This document shows positions 26,563-36,095 of a stretch of 64,000 nt of DNA, in pieces (positions within the stretch are counted from its first letter, which is position 1; the number at the start of each line of letters is the position of its first letter). Source of the stretch: Lachnospiraceae bacterium KH1T2. Its GTDB lineage: Bacteria > Bacillota > Clostridia > Lachnospirales > Lachnospiraceae. The DNA is taken from the NCBI GenBank assembly GCA_900114405.1, contig FOSY01000001.1:124001-188000 (forward strand), written 5' to 3'. A model generated the notes under the pieces. It was not told the DNA's origin and did not search any database. It saw only the letters and a program-made list of their open reading frames with translations. Made by a program: the position numbers and the translations under genes.

Positions 26563-27702
26563 TTATTCTTTCCTTACTACCTCTCCATCCAAGATTACTG
26601 CTTTTATAGATAGATCAACTGCCGAAAGCAATACGCAATCAGCCTTCTTTCCTACATCTATACTTCCGATACTATTACCCATTCCTATTGATCTTGCAGG
26701 GTTATATGATGCACACTTCACAACATCCTCCAACGGTATTCCTATTGATACAGCTTTTTTCATGCAATCCATGAGATTAGTTGCAGAGCCTGCAATCACA
26801 CCGTCTTTAAGAGTTGCCAGATTGCCTCTTACTTTGACACTCAGTCCTCCCAGTGAATATTCTCCATCATCCATACCTGTAGCCATCATGCTATCGCTTA
26901 TCAATACTATCCTATCCGCTCCAAACATTGAAAAAGTCATACGTATGACAGGTGCAGAAATATGTATACCATCACATATCAACTCAGTCATTACATGACT
27001 ATTGTCAAAAGCAGCGCCTACTACTCCGCTTTCTCTATGATTGACAGGAGGCATTGCATTATACATGTGTGTAACATGATCTGCCCCCATTTCAAATGCC
27101 GCTGACGAGGTACTGTAATCAGCCATGGTATGTCCCACAGAAATATGCACTTTCCCTGATAGATTTTTTATGAAAGCTTCAGCCCCATCAAGCTCAGGCG
27201 CAAGAGTTATCAACTTGATCAGACCTCCTGCTGCCTCTTGCAATCTTTCAAACATCTCTATATCAGGTTTTTTAATATATTGCGGATTCTGTGCCCCTTT
27301 CTTTTCAATCGAAACAAATGGTCCCTCAAGATGAACTCCGCACAGTCTTGCCCTCCCATTGCTATCCGATGTTGCATACTTCAAGGCATTCCGACATATC
27401 TTGTCAAGTCTATCCTCCGGCAAAGTCATTGATGCCGGACATATAGAAGTCACGCCGTTTGAAAGCTCGTACTCTCCGATTCTTTCTAATGCCTCTTCTG
27501 TCGCATCAGAAAAATCATATCCTGCACATCCATGGAAGTGTACATCTACCAATCCCGGTATCAGATAACATCCAGCTGCATCCAGTATTTCATTATCACC
27601 GATGCGCACATCATCAACAAAAACACCATTCTCAATATATATGTCTTTTTTAACAAAACCCTGATTCAATGTATGAACCAATGCATTACAAATCTGCATC
27701 AT
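26563..27702 (-). CDS. nagA: N-acetylglucosamine-6-phosphate deacetylase
   Basis: Removes acetate from GlcNAc-6-phosphate to give glucosamine-6-phosphate in the cytosol. An amidohydrolase of 379 residues. The metal motif HFHG is near 56-59, HLEGPF follows in the middle, then HTMAD with a metal His, and the catalytic Asp in LISDSMMATG. It is the last gene of the operon and works directly upstream of NagB in the pathway. AGGTGAG precedes two adjacent ATGs. 11 nt separate it from nagB. Confidence 0.96.
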   Translation of the reverse strand: MMQICNALVHTLNQGFVKKDIYIENGVFVDDVRIGDNEILDAAGCYLIPGLVDVHFHGCAGYDFSDATEEALERIGEYELSNGVTSICPASMTLPEDRLDKICRNALKYATSDSNGRARLCGVHLEGPFVSIEKKGAQNPQYIKKPDIEMFERLQEAAGGLIKLITLAPELDGAEAFIKNLSGKVHISVGHTMADYSTSSAAFEMGADHVTHMYNAMPPVNHRESGVVGAAFDNSHVMTELICDGIHISAPVIRMTFSMFGADRIVLISDSMMATGMDDGEYSLGGLSVKVRGNLATLKDGVIAGSATNLMDCMKKAVSIGIPLEDVVKCASYNPARSIGMGNSIGSIDVGKKADCVLLSAVDLSIKAVILDGEVVRKE

Positions 27703-27713
27703 CTCACCTCACG

Positions 27714-28445
27714 TCAAAGTGGAGCCTTTGAAAGAGCCGCGGCATCAGCAACCAACGTCACATCTCTGTGTATCTGCAAGATAGATGCCGGAACCTTAGG
27801 TGTGACCGGTCCCCAGAATGCTTCTCTGACAATATCCGCTTTCTCTTCACCACTTACAATTATCAAGATTTTCCTTGCTCTCATTATAGATCTGATTCCC
27901 ATAGTATATGCCTGCGTCGGTACTTCATCTATACTTTCAAAGAAACGCGAATTAGCATCTATGGTACTCTGCGTAAGATTGACACAATGTGTATCTTTTA
28001 TAAATTCATCCGCCGGCTCATTGAACCCTATATGGCCATTATTTCCTAATCCCAAAAGCTGCAGGTCAATCCCTCCAAGCCTTTTTATGACTTCCTCATG
28101 AGCCGCACATGCGCGTTCCGGATTCGGATCTGCCCCATCCGGAATAAATGTTGCTTCTTTACGAATATTCACCTTACTAAAAAGATTTTCATTCATAAAA
28201 TAATAATAGCTCTGCGCATTATCCTTATTTAAACCCCTATATTCATCCAAATTTACAGTTGAGACTTTTGAAAAATCCAAATCTTCTTTTTTATACCACT
28301 CCACGAGCTGCTTATAAGTTCCCAGCGGAGATGAGCCTGTTGCAAGTCCAAGTACACAATCTGGTTTTAATATAATCTGCGCAGAAATAAGATTTGCTGC
28401 CTTCCTGCTCATATCAGCGTAATCTCTTGTCTTAAAAATTTTCAT
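27714..28445 (-). CDS. nagB: glucosamine-6-phosphate deaminase
   Basis: Converts glucosamine-6-phosphate to fructose-6-phosphate and ammonia. The 243 residues match the family. GLGNNGHIGFNEP carries the catalytic loop and LDEYRG the conserved Asp/Glu region. I chose the ATG at 28445 because AGAGG lies 7 nt upstream; the longer frame from 28478 would overlap the nucleotidyltransferase gene and has no ribosome binding site. Confidence 0.96.
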   Translation of the reverse strand: MKIFKTRDYADMSRKAANLISAQIILKPDCVLGLATGSSPLGTYKQLVEWYKKEDLDFSKVSTVNLDEYRGLNKDNAQSYYYFMNENLFSKVNIRKEATFIPDGADPNPERACAAHEEVIKRLGGIDLQLLGLGNNGHIGFNEPADEFIKDTHCVNLTQSTIDANSRFFESIDEVPTQAYTMGIRSIMRARKILIIVSGEEKADIVREAFWGPVTPKVPASILQIHRDVTLVADAAALSKAPL

Positions 28446-28461
28446 ATCTATACCTCTGTCC

Positions 28462-29367
28462 TCATGCCCAAAGATCATCCGGATAAAGACTGCTGTCTAT
28501 CTTTTCTTTAATAGACCTCACTACCGCTTCCTTGTCTTCCTTGTATGTCACCCCAAACCATTTTTCTGATGTTTTTAATACTTTTACATGACAAACTCCA
28601 TCCCTTATATCATCTGCAACTACCGACGGCAGGAAAAATTCTGCTTTCATGATGTCATCTTTATGCTGTTCAAAGAAAGGCTTCAGCTTCTGCTGTATGC
28701 TCTCGAATATATCCGGTGTGAATCCCCAGCAATTCATCGATACAGGTGTATCATTATCCAGCTTTTGATCTTTCCCCTCATGATTTCTAATTATTCCGTC
28801 TTCATCGCACTTTATCTTAGTCATCTCTGTGACACTCAAAAGCTCACCGTTCGAAGACGTTTTGCATACCCCTCTTGAAACCGTACCATTTTCGGTGAGT
28901 GTATTGGATAATTTAAAACCTACCATACAGTATTTGTACTCATCATCTTCTTTTACCAAAAATTCATGTAATTGCTTAAATGTTTCATATCCATAGTAAT
29001 CATCAGCATTTATCACAGCAAAATTACCTTCTGTTACATCCTTTGCGCAGAGAAGTGCATGAGCAGTCCCCAAAGGCTTAGTTCTTTCTTTAGGAATGTC
29101 TATTCCTTCTGTATAACTTTCAAACTTTTGGAATGCATAAGCTATATCTATCTTTGTTTCAACTCTCTTGCCTACAGTTTCATGAAACAAATTGTAATTT
29201 TCCTCTTTAATTATAAAAACTATCTTATCAAAGCCTGCCCTGATTGCATCAAAGATTGAATAATCAATGATAAATTCACCCGAAGGACCTATAGGATCAA
29301 GCTGCTTAAGACCTCCATATCTGCTTCCCATACCGGCCGCAAGTATCACCAATGTTGTTTTTTTCAT
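28462..29367 (-). CDS. sugar-phosphate nucleotidyltransferase
   Basis: A 301-residue NTP transferase. The nucleotide-binding signature LAAGMGSRYGG is at residues 9-19, followed by LKQLDPIGPSGE. The short gene lacks the left-handed beta-helix of GlmU. Together with the NahK-like kinase two genes upstream it probably makes a UDP- or other NDP-activated amino sugar from the sugar-1-phosphate (inference from context). GAGGGAG lies before the ATG and 13 nt separate it from the ROK kinase. Confidence 0.85.
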   Translation of the reverse strand: MKKTTLVILAAGMGSRYGGLKQLDPIGPSGEFIIDYSIFDAIRAGFDKIVFIIKEENYNLFHETVGKRVETKIDIAYAFQKFESYTEGIDIPKERTKPLGTAHALLCAKDVTEGNFAVINADDYYGYETFKQLHEFLVKEDDEYKYCMVGFKLSNTLTENGTVSRGVCKTSSNGELLSVTEMTKIKCDEDGIIRNHEGKDQKLDNDTPVSMNCWGFTPDIFESIQQKLKPFFEQHKDDIMKAEFFLPSVVADDIRDGVCHVKVLKTSEKWFGVTYKEDKEAVVRSIKEKIDSSLYPDDLWA

Positions 29368-29380
29368 AATCTCCCTCCTC

Positions 29381-30304
29381 TCAGATCAAAAGCTTTGCTG
29401 CGCCATATATACCGGCATTATTTCCCAACTCTGCAAGCTTTATCTCAATATCCGCAAGATCTTTAAGTACGTACTCTTCAAATGCAGGGTGCAAGAGCTC
29501 AATTACTTTATTTCCTGCTTTTGATACTCCTCCGCCAAGAACTATACACTCCGGGTCAAGCATATTCACCATGATGGAAAGCCCTTTTCCAAGGTAGCCT
29601 CCCCATATCTCAAGTGCACTTAACGCATATCTCTCTCCTGCAGCCGCATCATCAAATATCTTCTCACATGTAATATCACTTACATCTGCTATACTTTTTT
29701 CACTCTTTATCTTAGAAGCTATCCTCACCATTCCTGTCGCACTTGCATACTGCTCCAGACAGCCATAGTTTCCACATCCGCATCTTTGGTTTTCACCATC
29801 CTGTACATGTATATGACCTATCTCACCACCATATCCCGCATTTCCATATACTATCTTACCTCCTTTGATTATTCCTCCGCCTACACCCGTCCCGAGCGTA
29901 ACCATTATCACATCCTCATAGCCCATGCCTGCTCCACGCCAGTTTTCTCCAAGTGCTGCCGCATTCGCATCATTGCATGCCTCAGTTCTCATTTGTATTA
30001 GATTCTGCATTTCCTCTTTTATATTGCACTTTCCCCAACCGAGGTTTACAGCTCTGAGTACATTTCCATCCCCTTTTACCGGTCCCGGTATTCCTAAACC
30101 TACTCCTTCTACTTCTTCGGCCGACATTAAATTTTCTTGCATATCAGTATATATCTGCTCTCGTATATCTCCAATGATATGCCTGCCGCAGTCTTTGATA
30201 TTAGTAGGTATCTGCCAGCTTCTTATCAGATTCCCTTTGAAGTCAAACAACCCAAATTTAATGGCTGTTCCTCCAACATCAATACCATACACATATTTCT
30301 TCAT
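29381..30304 (-). CDS. ROK-family sugar kinase
   Basis: A 307-residue kinase of the ROK family, with DVGGTAIKFG (10-19) for ATP phosphate, LGTGVGGGII, and the zinc motif CGCGNYGCLE. Members phosphorylate glucose, GlcNAc, ManNAc or allose at the 6-position. In this operon GlcNAc is the most likely substrate, feeding NagA and NagB (inference), but glucokinase cannot be excluded. It lies 3 nt from the NahK-like gene. Confidence 0.88.
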   Translation of the reverse strand: MKKYVYGIDVGGTAIKFGLFDFKGNLIRSWQIPTNIKDCGRHIIGDIREQIYTDMQENLMSAEEVEGVGLGIPGPVKGDGNVLRAVNLGWGKCNIKEEMQNLIQMRTEACNDANAAALGENWRGAGMGYEDVIMVTLGTGVGGGIIKGGKIVYGNAGYGGEIGHIHVQDGENQRCGCGNYGCLEQYASATGMVRIASKIKSEKSIADVSDITCEKIFDDAAAGERYALSALEIWGGYLGKGLSIMVNMLDPECIVLGGGVSKAGNKVIELLHPAFEEYVLKDLADIEIKLAELGNNAGIYGAAKLLI

Positions 30305-30307
30305 CTC

Positions 30308-31408
30308 TCAGCCTCTCAAATCAGATACTATAGCCTGCATTTCATCAAGCTTACTTTCTATGTCTTTAACAAGATGAAACTGATTTCTTGCTCTTTCCAG
30401 ATTGTGCTCTGCATGCGTGGTCTTAAAATAAGTATCTCCTTCAAGATAGTCTGTAAGAAATCTTATCCCGACTTCAAATGTCATAAGTATACAGGAAAAC
30501 GGAAGCAGCTCAGCCTCAGTATCTGTCAGTGTATCTGACACTTCACTGATAAATCCCTTGGTATATGCCCTAAACATATCCAGACTAAATGAAACCTTTG
30601 AAAGATCTGTTTCATCCTCCAATGCCGTATTCGCTCCAAATCTATTGCTATCGCCAAAGTCATATAAAAGCGAGCCCGGCATTACAGTGTCCAGATCTAT
30701 TATGCAAATCCCCTCTCCTGTCACAGGATCTATCAATATATTGTTAAGCTTAGTATCATTATGCGTAACACGAAGAGGGATTTCCTTGCTTCCCAGCTTT
30801 GAAATGATCTCATCACAATACTTCTCTCTATCCATAACAAAACCTATCTCGGACTTAGCTTCAGTAGTTCTTCCCTTTATATCAGCCTTGACTGCATTTT
30901 TAAAATCTTCAAATCTTTTTCTTGTATTGTGAAAATCTGTAATTACCTCATATAACTTTGAAGCATCGAAGTCAGATAACTGACGCTGGAAATGCCCAAA
31001 GGCTCTGCCGGAATTTTCAAACACCTTCTCATTTACTGCACTCTGATAAGTGACTGTATTTTCTATGAAAATATATACCCGCCAGCAAGATCCATCTTCC
31101 GCTTCAAAATATGATCTGCCATCATTCGTCTTGACAATAGAGAGCGTATTCCTTTCAGGATTACCGCCTTCAGCGGTAATCCTTTCTTTCAAATAGTCAG
31201 TAACAAGAGTGACGTTATGCATCAACTTTTTTTCGTCAAATATTTCAGTGTTTATCCTCTGTACTATGTATCTAAGTGGCGGTTGGGACTCTCTTTTGAA
31301 ATATACAGCATAAGTATCATTTATATGTCCACATCCATAGTTTTCACTATAAATATATTCACCTTCGATATTAAAGTGCTTTACGATCTCAGAAATTTCA
31401 TACCCCAT
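30308..31408 (-). CDS. nahK: N-acetylhexosamine 1-kinase-like protein
   Basis: An aminoglycoside-phosphotransferase-fold kinase of 366 residues, close in length to Bifidobacterium NahK, which phosphorylates GlcNAc and GalNAc at C1. The catalytic loop is THNDTKLNNIL, with the metal-binding Asp in DLDTVMPG and a conserved GDSNRFG after it. Neighbouring sugar transport, nucleotidyltransferase and nagA/nagB genes support the assignment. Unlike the bifidobacterial locus no lacto-N-biose phosphorylase is present. Confidence 0.82.
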   Translation of the reverse strand: MGYEISEIVKHFNIEGEYIYSENYGCGHINDTYAVYFKRESQPPLRYIVQRINTEIFDEKKLMHNVTLVTDYLKERITAEGGNPERNTLSIVKTNDGRSYFEAEDGSCWRVYIFIENTVTYQSAVNEKVFENSGRAFGHFQRQLSDFDASKLYEVITDFHNTRKRFEDFKNAVKADIKGRTTEAKSEIGFVMDREKYCDEIISKLGSKEIPLRVTHNDTKLNNILIDPVTGEGICIIDLDTVMPGSLLYDFGDSNRFGANTALEDETDLSKVSFSLDMFRAYTKGFISEVSDTLTDTEAELLPFSCILMTFEVGIRFLTDYLEGDTYFKTTHAEHNLERARNQFHLVKDIESKLDEMQAIVSDLRG

Positions 31409-31429
31409 AATTTCACGCTTCCTTTACTA

Positions 31430-32899
31430 TCATTTTCCCGCTGCCAGATAGTCATCCAACTGTCTTTGCACTTCTTCCAGATATTTGTCCATACCAGCAT
31501 CCTTAAGTTTCTTTTGAGCCTGTGGAAATGCCTCATCATAGTCAACATATCCGCAAAGTATAGGCATCATTGTTGTATTTATGACCTCACCGATAGCCGT
31601 CTGCTCATTCTTTACCTTTGAATTATCAAAGTGGAATGCCATCACATCCGACTGCACAGCATCTTTATCCCAATTCTTATAATTATCAATAAACTCATCA
31701 GAAACATCAGTCGTAAATTTCTGATAATTTTGATTTCTAAACATCCACTCGTAGAAATATCCTCCAAATGCCGGATCTTTGAGCTCTATCTTGTCACCTT
31801 TTATAGTATAGTTCTCACCTTCAGGTCCATAAATTGCAAACATATAGTTGTCTTCACTGCCATAAAACCAATTTAAGAATTTTACCGCACCCTCAGGATT
31901 TGATGCTGAATATGGTACGCAAAGTACCTCACCTCCACATGATGTAATATACTTTTTCTTTTCAGGAGCAAGAATATATGATTTCAATACCGCATCCGGT
32001 GCATTGGTCCTTACTGCACTTATGATCTCGTTTTCTTTGCCGACAGAACCCTCAACCCAAATGTAAGTTCCCTGCTGTATCCTTGTATCACGCTCATTAT
32101 AGTTAGTTGTCAATTCATCTCTGTACAATTCCTTCTCATACATACTTCTGTTATATTTTGCGATCTTCTTAAATGTATCTGTCTCAAAATAACTATATGC
32201 TTTCTTGCTATCTTCGCCGTATACTACTGACTCACCTGCTGAACACCATGTAAGCTGCTCATCCTGGAAGTATCTTGTCAATGGCTTGTAGATGACATCT
32301 GCCGGGCCACTTAATTCCGGATGTGCTTTTGCCACTTTCTCGGCATACTCCGTCAGATCATCAGGTGTCTCAATATTTTTCATCCCCACTTCATCCATCA
32401 GATCCTGACGTACACATACAAGCTGGAACATTGCCGATGATGGCGCATAAGCTGACGGAATACCGTACTGCACACCATCTACTTTTCCACCATCCATCTG
32501 TGACTGCGGGATAACCTTTTGCAAATCCTGTCCATATTTTTCTATAAGTTCATCAAGCGGCTGACACTGTTTTTTGTTTACCATGATACCGATATCTGCA
32601 AGTCCGTCCCAGTAAAGATCTATGTCATCGCCTGCTGAAAGCATGATATCTTTCTGCTCCCAATACTGATCCCATCCTTTATAAACTATCTCTACCTCTT
32701 CACCAATCTCAGATTTAAGCTTAGGATTAAGCTCTTTTTCAATGAAATTTGCCATTTCATCTGTTTCCTCTCCCGGATACAAGATTCTGACTTTTCCATT
32801 GTCACCGCCCGCCTTTGCTTCTGAGACTTTAGAGCATCCACACAACAGAAGTGCTGCTGAAAGTGAACTTATAAGTGCCATACATACCCTATTTTTCAT
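31430..32899 (-). CDS. sugar-binding lipoprotein of ABC importer
   Basis: A 489-residue family 1 solute-binding protein. The signal peptide ends in a lipobox with Cys22 (LLLCGC), so the mature protein is lipid-anchored outside the membrane. The sequence resembles LipO/YtcQ-type binding proteins that work with LplB/LplC permeases on oligosaccharides. The two permease genes follow upstream in the operon. No ATPase is encoded here; such systems usually share a MsmK-type ATPase encoded elsewhere. AAAGGAG precedes the ATG. Confidence 0.9.
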   Translation of the reverse strand: MKNRVCMALISSLSAALLLCGCSKVSEAKAGGDNGKVRILYPGEETDEMANFIEKELNPKLKSEIGEEVEIVYKGWDQYWEQKDIMLSAGDDIDLYWDGLADIGIMVNKKQCQPLDELIEKYGQDLQKVIPQSQMDGGKVDGVQYGIPSAYAPSSAMFQLVCVRQDLMDEVGMKNIETPDDLTEYAEKVAKAHPELSGPADVIYKPLTRYFQDEQLTWCSAGESVVYGEDSKKAYSYFETDTFKKIAKYNRSMYEKELYRDELTTNYNERDTRIQQGTYIWVEGSVGKENEIISAVRTNAPDAVLKSYILAPEKKKYITSCGGEVLCVPYSASNPEGAVKFLNWFYGSEDNYMFAIYGPEGENYTIKGDKIELKDPAFGGYFYEWMFRNQNYQKFTTDVSDEFIDNYKNWDKDAVQSDVMAFHFDNSKVKNEQTAIGEVINTTMMPILCGYVDYDEAFPQAQKKLKDAGMDKYLEEVQRQLDDYLAAGK

Positions 32900-32923
32900 A
32901 CCTACTCTCCTTTATATAGCCCT

Positions 32924-33832
32924 TTATTCTTTTACGGCGCCTGTCATGATACCATTCACAAAATACTTCTGTACAAATGGATACAAGAAAATGATAGGAC
33001 CGATAGTAACTATAGTAACCGCCATCTTTACCGTCTCTGTCGGCAAAGCTATATTGGCCGCCGCTCCAGCCGGTACTCTTCCCGAGCTGATAGCATTTAC
33101 ATTTGATAATATATTGTACAGATAGTACTGCAGTGGGAAATAATCTCTGTCATTTACAAACATGAGAGCATTCCACCAATCGTTCCAAAATGCAAGAGCA
33201 TACATCATACCTACTGTCATCATTCCTGTCTTTGTCAGCGGTACTGCTATCGACGACCATATCTTAAAATAGCTTGCGCCATCCATCCTTGCCGATTCAT
33301 ACAGCGAAACAGGCACCTGTTCAAAGTAAGTTCGCAAGAGAAACATATTAAAAACATTCAATATCTGAGGAATTATCAGTGCCCTAAAATTATTTGAAAA
33401 GCCATACCAATTTACGCATACGTAATACCATGGTATGAGCCCGGCTGAAAATATGATTGTAAAATTGCAAAAATACGCGATCACATTTCTGTATTTAAGT
33501 GATTTAATTGATAAAGCAAAGGAGCACATACTCGTGATAACCATCGCAAGCGCTGTACCTGCTATCGTGACGAAAATAGTTACTGCATACGATCTCAGTA
33601 TTCTCATACCACTATGCGCAAATAGGTAAATATAAGTATCGAGCGTGAAATCTCTTGGCAATATCGAATATCCCTTCTGTACTACAGAGGTATTGTTTGA
33701 AACCGATACTGACACCACCATTATCAATGGAAGCAGACATACGATAGCTATAAATCCAATAAATATATACGAAAAAACCGTTACCGCCTTATCTGTCGCT
33801 GACATCTTTATTCGAGTTTTTTCTTTAGCCAT
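32924..33832 (-). CDS. sugar ABC importer permease, LplC/YtcP type
   Basis: A 302-residue inner-membrane permease with six helices. The EAA loop is YESARMDGASYFKIWSSIAVP. The end (MTGAVKE) is typical of YtcP/LplC proteins. The ATG at 33832 shares one base with the stop codon of the partner permease; GGGAGGG lies upstream. Confidence 0.92.
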   Translation of the reverse strand: MAKEKTRIKMSATDKAVTVFSYIFIGFIAIVCLLPLIMVVSVSVSNNTSVVQKGYSILPRDFTLDTYIYLFAHSGMRILRSYAVTIFVTIAGTALAMVITSMCSFALSIKSLKYRNVIAYFCNFTIIFSAGLIPWYYVCVNWYGFSNNFRALIIPQILNVFNMFLLRTYFEQVPVSLYESARMDGASYFKIWSSIAVPLTKTGMMTVGMMYALAFWNDWWNALMFVNDRDYFPLQYYLYNILSNVNAISSGRVPAGAAANIALPTETVKMAVTIVTIGPIIFLYPFVQKYFVNGIMTGAVKE

Positions 33833-34740
33833 CAAAACAGTCCCTCCCCTTCATTTATTTTCTTTGCAAAATGATTGGATATCGTGATAAGTATAAGCCC
33901 CATTATTGACTGAAACAGACCTATCGCAGTCGTATATGAGAATCCAAGTGTCCTCATCGCTGAATATACGTAAGTATCAATGACTGCAACCTCGTCATAA
34001 AGCAATGCATTGTTTCCGACAATACCATAGATCATTCCAAAATCTCCAAAGAAGATCCTGCCTATAGACATCAAAGTCAATATGATCACCGTAGGCTTCA
34101 ACAATGGCAATGTGATGTAAAATATCTGCTCAAAGCGGTTTGCTCCATCCACTTGTGCAGCCTCATACAGCGAACTGTCAAAGTTTGCCAAAGCCGCCAT
34201 GTATATGATTGAATTGTACCCACACCATTTCCATACATCGGCAATTATAATTATCGGTTTCCAATACTTAGGCTCTGCATACCATCTGACTGTCTCAGCT
34301 CCAACTCCTGCAAGCCACTGATTGATGATACCTGTGCTCGTTGAAAAAAATGCATATATGATAGCACCAACAACTACCCACGACAAAAAATATGGAAAAA
34401 ACATAACACTCTGAGCGATTTTCTTAAAAAATCTGTTGTTTATGTCTTTAAAGCAGATAGCAATAGTTATCGGTAGGATAGTTCCGAGTATCAGCCCCCA
34501 AAAATTGATAATAAGTGTATTGGCTATTACCTTTAGCCCCATCCCTGTGCTGCCGGTAAAGAAATACCGGATATTCTGTAACCCAACAAATTTACTTCCA
34601 AAGATTCCGTCTACTACATTGTAGTCAGTAAACGCCATCCATAGTCCGCCATACGGAATATAGCAAAACATTATCAGATATATTATTGTCGGAAGGCACA
34701 TCAGATAAAGCTGCCAATGTCTCTTAATTTCCCGTTTCAT
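33832..34740 (-). CDS. sugar ABC importer permease, LplB/YteP type
   Basis: A 302-residue permease with six helices. The N-terminal YLMCLPTIIYLIMFCYIPYG and the EAA loop YEAAQVDGANRFEQIFYITLP are diagnostic. It pairs with the LplC-type permease. The first 17 bases overlap the end of the acyltransferase-like gene and GGAAGGAG precedes the ATG, which suggests coupled translation. Confidence 0.92.
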   Translation of the reverse strand: MKREIKRHWQLYLMCLPTIIYLIMFCYIPYGGLWMAFTDYNVVDGIFGSKFVGLQNIRYFFTGSTGMGLKVIANTLIINFWGLILGTILPITIAICFKDINNRFFKKIAQSVMFFPYFLSWVVVGAIIYAFFSTSTGIINQWLAGVGAETVRWYAEPKYWKPIIIIADVWKWCGYNSIIYMAALANFDSSLYEAAQVDGANRFEQIFYITLPLLKPTVIILTLMSIGRIFFGDFGMIYGIVGNNALLYDEVAVIDTYVYSAMRTLGFSYTTAIGLFQSIMGLILITISNHFAKKINEGEGLF

Positions 34741-36073
34741 AAACTAACTCCTTCCAGCCGTTCCTCTCGAAAAGTTTTTCTTCAGCATCCAGATCCTGCG
34801 AGGTAATATATATCATCTCTTCAAAGCTTTTATCGAGTTCTTCCGGAAAGTAAACCATTCCGGTCTCACACAGTCTTCCTCCACCTTTTAGAAAAACTGA
34901 CACTCTTCTTTGAAGCGTTGTCTCCATAGGAACTTCATCAAGTTTCAGACTTAAATCGCCAAAAAGCTCTATATATGCCATTTCACCGTTCCAGCCACCG
35001 CTATAGTTAAAAAATTGTCTTTGCACTCTTACTATATTGCTGTCTTCGCTGAGCAGCATCGAAAGCCTGCCATCATATAACCAGCTTGCAGACCAAAATC
35101 CTTTGAAATCGATTTCAGGATAGTACGTTCTGAAAAAATCCATTGCAAGCTTCATAGATATCCTTACATGCTCCGGTGTATACCCTTCTCCCTCCGGAAT
35201 ATGAAACCCTATCATCCAGTCATCTTTCGTTAATATTTTGTTCCATTTTCTTTTTTCTAAAACTACAATTTTCTCTGTAATATATCCGCAAGGTGAGAGT
35301 CTGTTTCCGCTTACATTCTCCGCATCTTCATTATATTGAGTGATAAATTTTATCTTTCGTTCTGGCTCAAAACCACCATAATAATAACCATTTTTTTCTG
35401 TACTATCTGAAGCGCTCTCCTCATCATTTATCACTTGTCCCATGTTGTCTACAGCCAGCTTTTGAGCTGTCACGCCAACGACTTCATCGTCTTTTCTATA
35501 GAAATCATAGATACCGTCATACCTGCATGGAACAAACAAAAACCTATCAAATAAATATATAGAATGTGAATAGAAATTAAGGCTCCACGGCATATCATCC
35601 ACCTTAAGTTCTCCTGTCCTGCTATATTTTTCTATCTGCCCATCCAGCATTCTATATGGGATTTTTTCATATAATTCAGATGGTATCTTTCTCCTTATCA
35701 AGTCTTTTTCCGACTGCCTCATACATGAAAGACATATAAAGAAATTTATTGCTTTGCCGGCATCTCCTATACCAGACAAATTAAAATCCACATTACCATC
35801 TATAAAATATTCATATCTTCTGTCACACTGCGTCCAGCAAATAAACTTTACATACTCAGAAACTTCCCGGCTCTCCCAAATTTCTTCAAGATATCTGCAC
35901 AAAGTTTCAAGTTTTTCCGTTCTTAGATCATATCGTGACAATATACCTTTTAATTCATTCACATTGATGAGTGAGCCTTCTCCTTCCCACTCTTCATATG
36001 CTTTTTGGAATTCTGCAGGTAATGCCATCGGCCGCAGTTTTTCAGTCCAAGTGCGATAACTGCTTTTCTCCAT
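34724..36073 (-). CDS. acyltransferase-domain protein of unknown role
   Basis: A 449-residue soluble protein without signal peptide or membrane helices. The general pattern (an N-terminal helical part, then a middle GNAT-like part with RTYYPEIDFKGFWSASWL) resembles the NAT_N plus GNAT_C acyltransferase proteins found in sugar-use operons of gut Firmicutes. I assign this with moderate confidence and can name no substrate. It lies between the oxidoreductase and the permeases, so a role in handling an acylated or aminated sugar is plausible (inference). Confidence 0.6.
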   Translation of the reverse strand: MEKSSYRTWTEKLRPMALPAEFQKAYEEWEGEGSLINVNELKGILSRYDLRTEKLETLCRYLEEIWESREVSEYVKFICWTQCDRRYEYFIDGNVDFNLSGIGDAGKAINFFICLSCMRQSEKDLIRRKIPSELYEKIPYRMLDGQIEKYSRTGELKVDDMPWSLNFYSHSIYLFDRFLFVPCRYDGIYDFYRKDDEVVGVTAQKLAVDNMGQVINDEESASDSTEKNGYYYGGFEPERKIKFITQYNEDAENVSGNRLSPCGYITEKIVVLEKRKWNKILTKDDWMIGFHIPEGEGYTPEHVRISMKLAMDFFRTYYPEIDFKGFWSASWLYDGRLSMLLSEDSNIVRVQRQFFNYSGGWNGEMAYIELFGDLSLKLDEVPMETTLQRRVSVFLKGGGRLCETGMVYFPEELDKSFEEMIYITSQDLDAEEKLFERNGWKELVYETGN

Positions 36074-36095
36074 ACCCTTACCCCAATTTTTTGTC

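Noticed and set aside
27532-28101. 189-codon plus-strand frame across nagA and nagB
   Set aside because: Both genes on the minus strand are full-length known enzymes; the frame lacks a ribosome site.
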